A stretch of 41,519 nucleotides of DNA from Rhodoferax sp. (GCF_025354435.1 NZ_JANXMU010000076.1:1-41519); one strand, 5' to 3'; positions 20,038-29,593 are shown, counted from the stretch's first letter. Notes: generated from the letters alone by a model not told the origin. Made by a program: numbers and translations.

Positions 20038-20078
20038 CGTATATAGAATATACACTTATAGCTATTAATTATATAGCA
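20022..20078 (+). repeat. dispersed CTATAGCG...AGCTAT intergenic repeat, copy e
   Basis: This reads AAAAAAAGGCCTATAGCGTA, then TATAGAATATACACTTATAG and CTATTAATTATATAGC. It overlaps the 3' end of the small membrane protein gene and supplies its stop codon. Confidence 0.75.
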
Positions 20079-20104
20079 AACGGTTTAATAGTGTCTGGAC
20101 CTGT

Positions 20105-20323
20105 TCAACGCAACCGAGAGCGCGGCACCAGGCCATCTACCCCACGCAACGCCCCTTCCGGGCAGGCCCGCACCGCGCGCTGGGCCAATGCCTCCTGGCC
20201 GGGGGGCACGTCGAAGCTGGTGGTGGCGATGTAGCCGTTGTCGTCCAGGGTGAATAACTCGGGAGCCACATGCTGGCAGCGGGCATGGCCCACGCAGGCG
20301 CTGGTGTTGACGATGATTTTCAT
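20105..20323 (-). CDS. small ferredoxin with CxxHxxC motif ([3Fe-4S] type)
   Basis: A 72-residue electron carrier that probably feeds the P450 encoded just upstream. The cluster ligands are Cys10, Cys16 and Cys54, in ACVGHARC and RACPEGAL. A His sits at the position that in [4Fe-4S] ferredoxins is the fourth Cys, so a [3Fe-4S] cluster or a His-ligated [4Fe-4S] cluster is expected, as known for several actinobacterial P450 partners. Its ATG (20323-20321) overlaps the P450 stop as ATGA, so the two are translationally coupled. No ferredoxin reductase gene is in the window. Confidence 0.93.
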   Translation of the reverse strand: MKIIVNTSACVGHARCQHVAPELFTLDDNGYIATTSFDVPPGQEALAQRAVRACPEGALRGVDGLVPRSRLR

Positions 20324-21555
20324 GCCGCACCCCACGCCAAATGCAGATCGTCCACCCCAAATACACCCGCAGCCCGCACCCGCACCGGTTTATCGGCCAC
20401 CAGGTGGAACGGCGGCAGATTTGTAAGCCACAGCTCGATGGCAATGCGCAGCTCGCGCCGCACCAAATGTGAACCCAGGCAGCGGTGCACGCCGTAGGCA
20501 AACGCCATATGCGGCACGTGGGCATCGGGGCGGTTGAAATCGACCTTTTCGGGGTTGACGTACTTCTCGGGGTCCAGGTTGCCCAACTCGGTGCTGATCA
20601 GCACATAGTCGCCGCGGCGCATGGTGACTTCACCGATGGTGATGTCTTTGGTGACGGTGCGCCGCATGTTGACGATGGAATAGGCGCGCAGCATTTCTTC
20701 CACCGCCTGCGGGATGCGCTCGGGGTTCTCGCGCAGCTCGGTCTGCTGCGCGGGGTGGCGCGCCAGGTGCAGAAACATGAAACCCAGGCTGGACGTAACG
20801 GTGTCCAGTCCGGCCAAAAACACCAAGAAGCAGATGCCAAACACCTCGTCGTCGGTCAAAGGTTGGCCGTCGATCTGGCTGGCGATCAGGGAGCTGGTGA
20901 AGTCGTCGGTGGGCTGGGCGCGCCGCTCGACAATACGTTCGCGCCGGTAGTCGCGGATCTGCATGACGGCACCCACCACCACCTGCATGTCCTGGCTTTT
21001 CACCAGCGCCTGGGTCCAGGCCACAAAGCGCCCTACTTCGCTTGTATCCCAGCCCATCACGCGCAGAAAGATCAGCGTGGGGAACTGCTCGGCAAACTCG
21101 GTGTTGAAGTCGCAGCTGCCGCGCGCCGCAAAGCTGGCCATCAGCGCCGTAGCCTGGGCGCGGATGTCGTGCTCCAGCGCATCGACGCGCTTGGGCGCAA
21201 ACAGCGGGTTCAGCAGCATGCGGTACTTGGCGTGGTTGGGCGGGTCAATTTCCAGCGGAATCAGGCTCCAGGTTTCGCCCAGCATCTGGGGGAACGGCGT
21301 GGCGGCGGTGCTGGTGAAGGTTTCGGTGTCTTGCAGGATTTGCCGCAAATCGTCCGACCGGCGCGGCACCCAGCAGCCGGGCAGGTAGCCGAGCCGGGGC
21401 ACGTAGAAAATCGGCGGTGTGCTGAAGTGCAGACTGGCGGCATGGGCGTGGGCATCCTGGCCTTTGGCGGAAATTTCTCCCCACAGGTCCCAGTCGCGCA
21501 CCAGGTGGGGCGGTACGTGGGACGGAATGGACGTGGGTGGGGATGCAATGGTCAT
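20320..21555 (-). CDS. cytochrome P450, P450cam (CYP101)-like
   Basis: A 411-residue soluble class I monooxygenase. The heme-thiolate Cys359 is in FAYGVHRCLG, the I-helix has Asp251-Thr252 in FLAGLDTVTS, and the ExxR pair is Glu287/Arg290. From memory it aligns almost without gaps to Pseudomonas putida P450cam through HVPPHLV, the DPP region and CDFNTEFAEQFP. The position of the camphor-binding Tyr96 is Trp96 here (GETWSLIP), so another substrate is likely. The gene is the penultimate member of the minus-strand catabolic operon and overlaps the ferredoxin gene by 4 bp. It probably hydroxylates a hydrophobic, terpenoid-like molecule, but the substrate is unproven. Confidence 0.95.
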   Translation of the reverse strand: MTIASPPTSIPSHVPPHLVRDWDLWGEISAKGQDAHAHAASLHFSTPPIFYVPRLGYLPGCWVPRRSDDLRQILQDTETFTSTAATPFPQMLGETWSLIPLEIDPPNHAKYRMLLNPLFAPKRVDALEHDIRAQATALMASFAARGSCDFNTEFAEQFPTLIFLRVMGWDTSEVGRFVAWTQALVKSQDMQVVVGAVMQIRDYRRERIVERRAQPTDDFTSSLIASQIDGQPLTDDEVFGICFLVFLAGLDTVTSSLGFMFLHLARHPAQQTELRENPERIPQAVEEMLRAYSIVNMRRTVTKDITIGEVTMRRGDYVLISTELGNLDPEKYVNPEKVDFNRPDAHVPHMAFAYGVHRCLGSHLVRRELRIAIELWLTNLPPFHLVADKPVRVRAAGVFGVDDLHLAWGAA

Positions 21556-21615
21556 TTTTGTCTCTCGTGGTTGGATGTGTAGGGCGGCTATGCACCGCGG
21601 GCGCAGCAGGCCGAC

Positions 21616-22566
21616 TCAGCGCTGGTCCACCATGCGCCAGGCGGCTTGCAGAATGCGGTCGTCCAATACCGTCGCACCCAGAAAGCGCGGGAAGCGGTAG
21701 TCCGGCTGGGCGACGGTGTGGCCTGCGCCGTGCAGTGTGACCAGGCGCACGCGGGGTGGCGTGCCCCAGTCCTGCTGCTGCACTGCCAACCCATCCAGGG
21801 GCTGCGTGGTGTCGACCACCGGCTCGGCGGCCATACCGGCGCGCTGGGCAAACCAGCGGGCGCTGTCGGGGGCCGACAGCACCGTGCCCCGATCACCAAA
21901 GCCAAAAATGGTGACGCGGCCCCCGGCGTAGGGATTGATCGGGTCTTTGGTGCCTTCGATCAGCACGACCGGCGGTGCGGTGCCGCCTACGGCCAGCTTC
22001 CAGCCCATGTTGTCGGGCGTGGGCACGTTGGCGTTGGCCACCAGAATGCCCGCCAACAGGTCAGGGGCTTCGGTGGCCAGGCGCATCGCCATGTGGCCGC
22101 CGTTGGAGTAGCCAAAGGCATAGACCCGCTGACGGTCGATGTGCAGCTCGGTGACAAGAGTGGCGACGATGGCGCGGACAAAGCCCACGTCGTCAATCTC
22201 CAGGGTGCGGGCGCTGTACGAGGCCGTCACCCGGCCATCGTTGAAATGCCCTTCGATGCCCGTGGGGTACACCACCACCGCGCCCTGCGCCCGTGCCAGC
22301 CGCTCAAAGCCGGTACCCAGCATGCTGCGCATTTGCGGGCCGTTCATCAGCGAGCCGTGCAGCACGACCAGGAGCGGCGCGTTAGGCTGCAAGCCGGGTG
22401 GCCGCACCAGCGCGAAACTGCGCACCCTGCCGCCCAGCATGAGGCTGCGGCTGTCGGCAGGCTCGGCGGCCGCAGGCGGCATGGGGGCGTAGAAAAACCA
22501 CGCCCCCACGGCCACCAGCCACAGGCAGACCGCGATGGCGATAGCGATAAACCGGGGGCTTGGCAT
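21616..22566 (-). CDS. exported PHB-depolymerase/LpqC-like esterase
   Basis: A 316-residue alpha/beta hydrolase. The N-terminus (FIAIAIAVCLWLVAVGAWFF) is a signal anchor, so the enzyme acts in the periplasm or on the membrane. The oxyanion region is VVLHGSLMNG, the nucleophile elbow is GYSNGGHMA, the acid is in EGTKDPINPY and the His is in TLHGAGHTV. The family includes PHB depolymerases, feruloyl esterases and LpqC. In this operon it could release the alcohol substrate from an ester before the P450/GMC/ALDH steps. It lies 17 bp after the ALDH gene. Confidence 0.88.
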   Translation of the reverse strand: MPSPRFIAIAIAVCLWLVAVGAWFFYAPMPPAAAEPADSRSLMLGGRVRSFALVRPPGLQPNAPLLVVLHGSLMNGPQMRSMLGTGFERLARAQGAVVVYPTGIEGHFNDGRVTASYSARTLEIDDVGFVRAIVATLVTELHIDRQRVYAFGYSNGGHMAMRLATEAPDLLAGILVANANVPTPDNMGWKLAVGGTAPPVVLIEGTKDPINPYAGGRVTIFGFGDRGTVLSAPDSARWFAQRAGMAAEPVVDTTQPLDGLAVQQQDWGTPPRVRLVTLHGAGHTVAQPDYRFPRFLGATVLDDRILQAAWRMVDQR

Positions 22567-22583
22567 GGTGGCTGTGGCTCAGC

Positions 22584-24077
22584 TCACAGGCCAATCGGGA
22601 AGACGATGGCCTTCTCGTGGGTGTACTCGTGCTGCCAGCCCGCGCCGTATTCGCGGCCCAGGCCCGAGCGCTTGTAGCCGCCAAAGGGCGCGTCGTTCTG
22701 GCGGTACAGGCCGCCATTGATGACCACGCCGCCGGTGCGCAGTTGCAAGGCCATCTCGTAGGCCTTGGCCGGGTCGCGCGAGTGGATGCCGCCGTACAGG
22801 CCGTAGCGGCTGTCGTTGGCGATCTGCACGGCTTCTTCGTCGGTGTCGAAGCCGATGACGCTGGCCACCGAGCCAAACACCTCGTCCTGGGCGATGCGCA
22901 TGCTGTTGTGCACGTCGTCGAACACGGTGACGTTGTAGAAGAAGCCCTTGCCCAGATGGGCGGGTACCGAGCCACCCAGCACCAGCTTGGCACCTTCGTC
23001 GCGGCCTTGCTGCACCATGCGCTCCACCCGGTCACGGGCGGCACCCCGGATCAGCGGGCCCAGTTGGGTGGCGGGGTCGGCCGGACCACCGACCACGATG
23101 TGCCCGGCGATGGCTTTCATCATTTCCACATACGCGGGGCGGATGCTGTTGTGCACCAGATGCCGGGTGGCCAGCGCGCAGCCCTGGCCGCAGTGGGTAG
23201 CGACCTGGAACACGCCTTCCATGGCGGCCTTTTGCACGTCGGCATCGGCACGCACGATCAGCGCCGACTTACCGCCCAGCTCCAGCAGCACCTTCTTGAT
23301 GGTAGGTGCAGCCTGGCCCAGGATCGCCACGCCCACGGCTTCGGAGCCGGTAAAGGTGACCATGTCCACGCGGGCATCGCTGGTCAGCGCCTGGGCCACT
23401 TCGGGGCCGCCGGTGACGATGTTCAGCACGCCGGGTGGCAAGCCAATCTCGCTGGCGATTTCGCCAAACAACAGGGCCGAAAACGGGGTGTACGGCGAGG
23501 GCTTCAGCACCATGGTGTTGCCCGCCAGCAGGGCCGGCACGATCTTCGACAGGTTGATCAAAAACGGCGCGTTGTAGGCGGTGATGGCCGTGACCACGCC
23601 CACCGGCTCGCGCACCACCACGCCAGAGCCGATCAGCGCCGGGCCGCTGGGGTTGAACGGGTTCATGGCCGTGCCCACCGGCAAGGTCTGCGTGGATGGC
23701 AGCAGTGAGCGCTCCAGCGCCAGCGCAAACAGCTCCATGGGCCGGGCGTAATTCATCATGTGGGCCAGGGCCAGCGTGAAGCCGCCTTCGGCGACCATCA
23801 GGGTCTTCATGCGGTCGGCACGCTCCGCCAGGGCGGTGTGCATGTGGCGCATGAAGGCCGTGCGCTCGGCCTGCGGCAGGCGGGGCCAGGGGCCGCTGTC
23901 GAACGCCTGGCGGGCGGCGGCCATGGCGGCATCGGCCTCGGTCACACCGCCGACCGGGGCCAGCCCGATGACCGCTTCGGTGGCGGGGTTGATCACTTCT
24001 TCTTGCGCACCGTTGGCAGGCGGCACCCATTGGCCGTTGATGTACAAGCCGTTGAAACGGGTGAATGGAATCGTCAT
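22584..24077 (-). CDS. NAD(P)-dependent aldehyde dehydrogenase
   Basis: A 497-residue aldehyde dehydrogenase superfamily enzyme that oxidises an aldehyde to a carboxylic acid. The catalytic Glu is in LLELGGKSAL, the catalytic Cys in HCGQGCALATR, and the cofactor-binding turn in VTFTGSEAVG. The conserved C-terminal APFGGYKRSGLGREYG is present. I chose ATG 24077 (MTIPFTRFNG), 11 bp after the GMC gene; the same frame is open upstream to 25046 but that part lies inside the GMC gene and is not protein-like. It probably handles the aldehyde made by the GMC enzyme. The gene is intact. Confidence 0.95.
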   Translation of the reverse strand: MTIPFTRFNGLYINGQWVPPANGAQEEVINPATEAVIGLAPVGGVTEADAAMAAARQAFDSGPWPRLPQAERTAFMRHMHTALAERADRMKTLMVAEGGFTLALAHMMNYARPMELFALALERSLLPSTQTLPVGTAMNPFNPSGPALIGSGVVVREPVGVVTAITAYNAPFLINLSKIVPALLAGNTMVLKPSPYTPFSALLFGEIASEIGLPPGVLNIVTGGPEVAQALTSDARVDMVTFTGSEAVGVAILGQAAPTIKKVLLELGGKSALIVRADADVQKAAMEGVFQVATHCGQGCALATRHLVHNSIRPAYVEMMKAIAGHIVVGGPADPATQLGPLIRGAARDRVERMVQQGRDEGAKLVLGGSVPAHLGKGFFYNVTVFDDVHNSMRIAQDEVFGSVASVIGFDTDEEAVQIANDSRYGLYGGIHSRDPAKAYEMALQLRTGGVVINGGLYRQNDAPFGGYKRSGLGREYGAGWQHEYTHEKAIVFPIGL

Positions 24078-24088
24078 AAAAATATCTT

Positions 24089-25686
24089 TCAAGCGGAAGT
24101 CTGGGGGCCGCGGATGAGTTCTGCTGCGCGCATGGCCATGGCCATGGCGGGGCCGTTGGTGTTGCCGGAAATCAGCGTCGGCATGACCGAGGTGTCGATG
24201 ACCCGCAGGCCCTGCACGCCGCGCACGCGCAGTTGCGGATCGACCACCGAGGCCGCGTCGCTGCCCATACGGCAGGTGCCCGCCACGTGGTAAGCGGTGT
24301 TGCCAAATTTCAGGTAAGCCTCGACCAGCTCGGCATCGCTTTGGTAGGCCGGGCCAGGGGCCACTTCTTCCACCACATAGGGCTTCAGGGCGGGCTGCGA
24401 CAGCATGCGGCGCATGGTGCGGATCAGGTCGGCTGCGTGGCGCTGGTCGTGCGCGGTGTGCAGGTAGTTCACGTCGATGTCCAACGCCGCCTGCGGGTCG
24501 CGCGAAGTGATCTGCACCGAGCCTTCGCTGTCCGGTTGCGTGACGTAGCCCACCCAGGTCATACCGGGAGCAGAGTCGATGACCACCTTGTCGTTCTTCA
24601 CCGCCACCAAGTACAAGCCGATGCCCAGTTCCGCATCCGGGCGGGCCAGCTCGGGCCGGGTTTTGACCAGGCCGCAGAGTTCGTGTGCGGCAAAGGTCAT
24701 GGGGCCGGAATGTGCGCCCAGGTAGCGCAGCAGGTTCTTGGCCAGCCGCCAGCCCTGGTATTCCTGGTTCATGCTGCCTTCGCGGATGCGCACATGCATC
24801 AGGATGCAGCGGTGCTCCAGCAGGTGCTGGCCCACACCGGCCGAGTCGGCCACCAGCGGAATGCCCAGGCGCTGCAGCAGGGCCGCCGGGCTCACGCCCG
24901 ACAGTTGCAGCAGCTTCGGCGTATGCAGGCCCCGGCGCACAAAACCACCTCGCGGCGGGCTTTGACCACCGAACGCACGCCGCCTTGCAGCAGCTCCACA
25001 CCCACCGCCCGCGTGCCTTCAAACACCACGCGCTGCGCGTCCACACCGGTGCGCACCTCCAGGTTGGGGCGGGCCCGTGCTGGGCTCAAAAATGCCTTGG
25101 CGGCGCTCCAGCGCCGCCCTTCAAAAATGGTGCGCGGCTGGTAGCCCATACCGCCCTGGGGCGCGGCGTTGACATCGTCCACGCGGGGCACGCCGGCCTG
25201 TTCACCGGCGGTCAAAATCGCTTCATACAGCGGGTTGTCGCGCGGGTGCATCGAAATTTTGAGCGGCCCACCGGTACCGCGCCACTCGGCTTCGCCCAGC
25301 TCGTGGTCTTCCATGGCCTTGTAGCAGCGGCCAATGTCCGACCAACCCCAGCCGGTGCAGCCTGCGGCCGCCCAGTCGTCGTATTCGGACGGCAGGCCAC
25401 GCATGTATACCATGCCGTTGACCGAGCTGGAGCCGCCCAGCGCGCGGCCTTTGAGCCATTCTTCCTGGCCGCGCCCCGGCCCCATCGAGGCCTTGTAGCT
25501 CCAGACGTGGGGGTTGGTGCGGTCCAGCAGCTTGCCAATGCCGCGCGGCATGTGGACCATGGGGCTGGTATCGGGCGGGCCGCTTTCCAGCAACAGCACC
25601 CGGCAGGCGGGGTCGCGTGACAGCTCGCTGGCCAGCACGCAGCCGGACGAACCGGCCCCCACGATCACATAGTCAAACTCGTTCAT
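24089..25686 (-). pseudogene. GMC-family FAD alcohol dehydrogenase, frameshifted
   Basis: This is a choline-dehydrogenase-like GMC oxidoreductase of about 532 residues, normally oxidising an alcohol to an aldehyde. The FAD motif FDYVIVGAGSSGCVLA opens the protein. The signature GRALGGSSSVNGMVYMRG follows, and the active-site pair is His in AYHVAGTCRMG and Asn in SGNTNGPAMA. The frame from ATG 25686 runs to VVLCAGA and then leaves the family sequence; the correct continuation LHTPKLLQLSGV is in another frame. Loss of one C in the run near 24928-24935 explains it. It lies between DUF1329 (14 bp) and ALDH (11 bp). A sequencing or assembly error is the alternative. Confidence 0.88.
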
Positions 25687-25700
25687 GGTGGGCGGTCCGG

Positions 25701-27059
25701 TTAGCGCACGGTTTCGCGGCCCACGACGGCCTCGGCGCTCAAGTCTGTCTCGGGCAGGTTTTTGGGCGACACTTGAATGGCGCCTTCGCCGATCAACAGC
25801 ATCATGCGTTTGCTGAAATCGTAGGTGATGGTCTTGCCGCTGTACGGAGTAGTGTGGTCATACAGCTGGATGTGGGTCTGGAACATGCCACGGTAGAGCT
25901 CGCCATTCTTGTCAAACGCATCGAACATGCCGGCACCGGTGCCGTCCTCGTCGATGTAGTAGGTGCGCTTGGCGTAGGCATGGCGCTGGCCGGCCTTCAG
26001 GGTGGACTCGACCACCCAAACGCGGTGCAGCTCCCAACGTTCGCAGGTCGGGTTCAGGTGCGTGCCGACAAAATGCTCCGCTCCCTTGCAGTCGTTGTAG
26101 AACTTGTAGCTGTTGTACGGGATCAGCATCTCTTTGCGGCCTACCAGCTTGAAGTCAAAGCGGTCCATCTTGCCGGAGAACAGGAACAGCTCGTCGAACA
26201 AGGTGACACCGCCCAGCTGCGACACCGGTGTGTCATAGGCAAACTCGGGGGCCAGCTTGACGCGGCGCTGGCCGGGCGAATAGTTAAAGGCCCGGCGCGG
26301 CTTGGCATCCATGTCCAGGTAGTCGGTCAGCATGGTCATCTGGCCCGAAATGCGCGCCGGTGCCTTGGCCACCGAATAGGTGCGCAAGATCATGTTCGGA
26401 TCGCGGTCTTTCTGGTCCATTTGGTAGTAGGGCCGCTCAGTGCGCGTGAACTGGTCGGACACCACCGTCGGCGAACCGTTGGCATCAACCAGCAAGCTTA
26501 CACCGTGGTCGAAGGTGATATCGGTGGCCCCGCTGTACTTCAGGGTCAGGTTCCACATCACCTCGTAGGCATTTTTTGGAATCGGAAACGGTATGCCGCC
26601 TCGGCACGCCACATCGACCGAGAAGTAGTCTTTACCGCCCGAACAGGTGGTGGCGTTGCGTACCGTAGCCTTGAGCACCGACTCAGGATAGACCACAGAC
26701 CGGTGGGTGGGGAGCACGTCAATGTAGTAATCGGCGTAGGTTTTAAGCAGGTACTTTTGCGATTCGCTGAGCTTGTCCGCGTACTGCGCCATGTTCTTAC
26801 CGTCGATGCGGTACAGCGGCTTGTCGCCTGCGAACGGGTCGGCCCAGTAGCCACTGCCAGGCTTGAAGTTGGCCGGTCCCTTGGTCAGCCCGCCGGTGTA
26901 TTCAGGGATGGTGCCCTCTTTGTTACCGGCCTTGATGGCGCCAAAATCGGTGAGCGTGGTGCCCAGGGCCTTGGCCTCTTCGGCCGATACGGAAGCATGG
27001 CCCGGGCTGGCCAGGGCGACCAGACTGGCCGCCATCAACAGTGCAATAGGGTTTTTCAT
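25701..27059 (-). CDS. DUF1329 family protein (exported)
   Basis: A 452-residue exported protein. Residues 1-22 (MKNPIALLMAASLVALASPG) form a signal peptide with cleavage near GHASVS. The body is typical of DUF1329 (LolA-like outer-membrane-associated), for example ITFDHGVSLLVDANGSPTVV and VWVVESTLKAGQRHAYAKRT. DUF1329 and DUF1302 genes usually come as a pair in clusters for breakdown of hydrophobic compounds, and a role in their passage across the outer membrane has been proposed. The function is not proven. The gene is intact. Confidence 0.9.
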   Translation of the reverse strand: MKNPIALLMAASLVALASPGHASVSAEEAKALGTTLTDFGAIKAGNKEGTIPEYTGGLTKGPANFKPGSGYWADPFAGDKPLYRIDGKNMAQYADKLSESQKYLLKTYADYYIDVLPTHRSVVYPESVLKATVRNATTCSGGKDYFSVDVACRGGIPFPIPKNAYEVMWNLTLKYSGATDITFDHGVSLLVDANGSPTVVSDQFTRTERPYYQMDQKDRDPNMILRTYSVAKAPARISGQMTMLTDYLDMDAKPRRAFNYSPGQRRVKLAPEFAYDTPVSQLGGVTLFDELFLFSGKMDRFDFKLVGRKEMLIPYNSYKFYNDCKGAEHFVGTHLNPTCERWELHRVWVVESTLKAGQRHAYAKRTYYIDEDGTGAGMFDAFDKNGELYRGMFQTHIQLYDHTTPYSGKTITYDFSKRMMLLIGEGAIQVSPKNLPETDLSAEAVVGRETVR

Positions 27060-27097
27060 GTCTCAATGTCTTTCTATGAAATTAGGTCCGTGGCAGA

Positions 27098-28780
27098 TCA
27101 GAAGCTGGTTTTGTAGGTAAACACCAGCCAGTTGCGGTCATTGGTGCTGGGGCCGCCGCTGCCGCCCACCAGTACGCTGCCCGAGGGGTCGTACTTGGCA
27201 CGGGCATGGGAGGCCGAATACAGCAGCTGAAACTCATGCTTTTGCGCATAGGTCGCTTTGGCACCGAGCGACCAGGTCACAGCGCCTTCATTACCACCAC
27301 CGGACGACGGCGCATTGCCGTGCAGGCCGTAGTTCAATGACATTGGGAACTCCAAGTCCACCGACGGGGCCACCTGCAGGTACTGCGGGGTAAAGACCAT
27401 GCCCATGCCCATGTAGTCCTTGGTGGAGCAACCGTCGCTCTTGTCACCCTGGCCACCGGCGGGGTTGAAGCAGGCCGCACTGCCTGCACGCTGGTAGTAC
27501 GCCTCGTTAGAGGTCACTCTTTGCAGGCGGCTGTAGGCCACCTCGGCCAGCAGCGAGCCAGTGTCAAACAACGGCGTTTTGGGCAACAGGTACACGCCGT
27601 TGACCAGCGCGTGCCAGGTGTCGCCGCGCGGGCCTTCGTTGGTAGCCGGGTTGAAGCCAGCGGCATTCAGTGCGCCGTCCTTGCGGTACGACAACTCGGC
27701 GCCCACGCTGACCGGGCCAACCACCCGGGCAAAGCTGGTGCCCAGCATCTGCACTTTCTTGGGATACACCAATTGGTAGCCGGTAGGCACGGTGCCGACA
27801 CCGGGAATGGCGACGAAGTTGGTGAAGTTGGGTGCGAACCATGGGTTGTAGTCGTCAAACCGGCGGTAGTACAGGCCCAGCGTCGATTCGATGGATTCCG
27901 CGTTCAGCTTGGCGCTCAGGCCAAAGTTGCCGGTGTTCTTGGGCTTGATGGAATCGGCATGGCTGAGGGAGTTGCCGTTGGCATCCACCGGCAGGCGGTC
28001 CGGGCCTTCAAAGAAGAAGTCGGCCGGGCCGAAGTAGGTGCCACCGTAGGGCAGCCGCGAGGGCTTCCACTCCAGAAAGTACTGCGCGGCCAGGGACAGA
28101 TTGGGCGTAGGCTGGAACTTCAAATACACCTGCCCCAGTGGCAAGAAAACCTCTTTCAGCTCGATACCGGGGCTGGTCACTGCCTTCACGCCATCCACCG
28201 GCGACTGCGAATACGAAATCGCATGCGCGCCCAGCAAATAGGCTTCGCCCCAGTAGTTGGTCAGGCGGCCGACCTTCAGATTGGCCGGTTTGTCGCCGAT
28301 GCGGAAGTTGGTTCACACAAAGGCATCCAAAAACTCGGCCGACGGGCCACGTGTGTAGCGCTTGACGGTGCTGTTGTACTGGTTGTTGTTGTAGCTGCTG
28401 GCATAGCCTGGCACGGTGGTGTGCACCGAGGTGTCGTTGTAGGACGCGTCGTACCAGCCTGCGGCAGTGACCCGGGCACCAAAGTCGTTTTTGTAGCTGA
28501 CATCCAGCTCGCTCACCACGTCCAGGCGCTTGGTGGCAAAGTCGCCCCGGCCGAACTTGCCATCGGATTCGTCGTAATTGGGATTGTTCAGAATCCGGCT
28601 GTCGGGCTTACCGGTACGCACACCGGCGTTGAGGCGGATGGTGTTGTCCCAGCGGATGGTCACGTCCGGCGAGCTCGTGTCGATCTGGATGGCGAGCGCA
28701 GGAAAGGTGCAGCCCGCAGCACAACTGAGCAGGCCCGCACGCAGCATGCGCTGCCGTGGCGAATGGGGTTTTTTAGGCAT
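27098..28780 (-). pseudogene. DUF1302 outer-membrane protein, interrupted by in-frame TGA
   Basis: This is a beta-barrel-type outer-membrane protein of about 560 residues. It has a signal peptide (LLSCAAGCTFPALA) and a C-terminal aromatic ending, WLVFTYKTSF, as expected for barrel insertion. The frame stops at TGA 28313-28315, between AEFLDAFV and TNFRIGDKPANLKVG, and resumes in the same frame. A single transition (CGA or TGG to TGA) would explain it. The start at about 28780 (MPKKPHSPRQRMLRAG) has an AGAGAC sequence upstream; the frame extends further but into the promoter region. Its partner DUF1329 follows 38 bp downstream and is intact. Confidence 0.87.
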
Positions 28781-28918
28781 GTACTTGTCTCTTTTTTCTA
28801 GGGGTGGGTCAAAAAATGGCCAAGCTGCGCCCAGCCCACCGTGCAAGGTGGGTCGACAAAGTTCGGCCAGAACGGAAAAACGGGAAAAAAGACGGCGCTA
28901 GCGCGGCATGGCGACCAC

Positions 28919-29593
28919 CTACTGCGCAGCGGCGGTCAGGGGCAGACCGGTTGCCAGGAAGCCGCGCAGCACCACCAGCAACATTTCTGCGGTGTGGGGG
29001 CGGGGGCGGCGGTCGGGGGTCATGGGGCTGGGCAGGCTGAGCGACATGCTCATGGCAAGCAGGATTTCGGCAAGGTCTTCAAACGAGGCGGTGGGGGTCT
29101 TACCCATCCGCTCGAACATGCGCGACAAGAACAGGCAGCACACCGACTTGATGCCCTCGTGGTAATGCCGGTACTCTTCGGCCAGTACCGGGTCGCGCAG
29201 GGCACAGAGGTAAATCTCGATGCTGATCAGCGCCCACAGGCCGTCGGGGTCGAACTGGGCGGCACGCAGATCCATGGCGCGCAAGGCATCTTCCACGTCG
29301 GTGGACTCGTCGGCCAGGCGCACCCAGTGGGGCGACTCGTTGACCATCTTGCTGCGCATCAGGTCCAGCAGCAGGGATTCTTTGTTGGTGAAGTTGGCGT
29401 AGAACGCACCCCGGGTGAAGCCCGCGGCTTCGGCAATCCGTTCGGCCGAGGTGCCCGCCACACCGCGCAGCGCAAATTCGGTCAGCGCCGCCGCCCGCAG
29501 CAATTCTTTGGTCTGCTCGCGGCTTTCTTCGCGGCTCAGACGCTGGCGGGGTTTGGGCTTGGGGGCAGAGGGACCAGATGATTTCAGATGCAT
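28919..29593 (-). CDS. TetR-family transcriptional regulator
   Basis: A 224-residue regulator with the N-terminal TetR helix-turn-helix (TSAERIAEAAGFTRGAFYAN then FTNKESLLLDLM) and an all-alpha ligand-binding C-terminal part. It is transcribed in the same direction as the DUF1302-to-ferredoxin string and sits 138 bp before it, so it probably represses that operon and itself. A palindromic pair of arms (GATGCATG...CATGCATC) overlaps its start codon. The inducer is unknown; the pathway substrate or its CoA ester is a reasonable guess. Confidence 0.9.
   Translation of the reverse strand: MHLKSSGPSAPKPKPRQRLSREESREQTKELLRAAALTEFALRGVAGTSAERIAEAAGFTRGAFYANFTNKESLLLDLMRSKMVNESPHWVRLADESTDVEDALRAMDLRAAQFDPDGLWALISIEIYLCALRDPVLAEEYRHYHEGIKSVCCLFLSRMFERMGKTPTASFEDLAEILLAMSMSLSLPSPMTPDRRPRPHTAEMLLVVLRGFLATGLPLTAAAQ

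Noticed and set aside
24078-25046. N-terminal extension of the ALDH frame (820 codons in all)
   Set aside because: This part overlaps the GMC gene in another frame and is Ala/Gly/Arg-rich without family features; ALDH homology starts at 24077.
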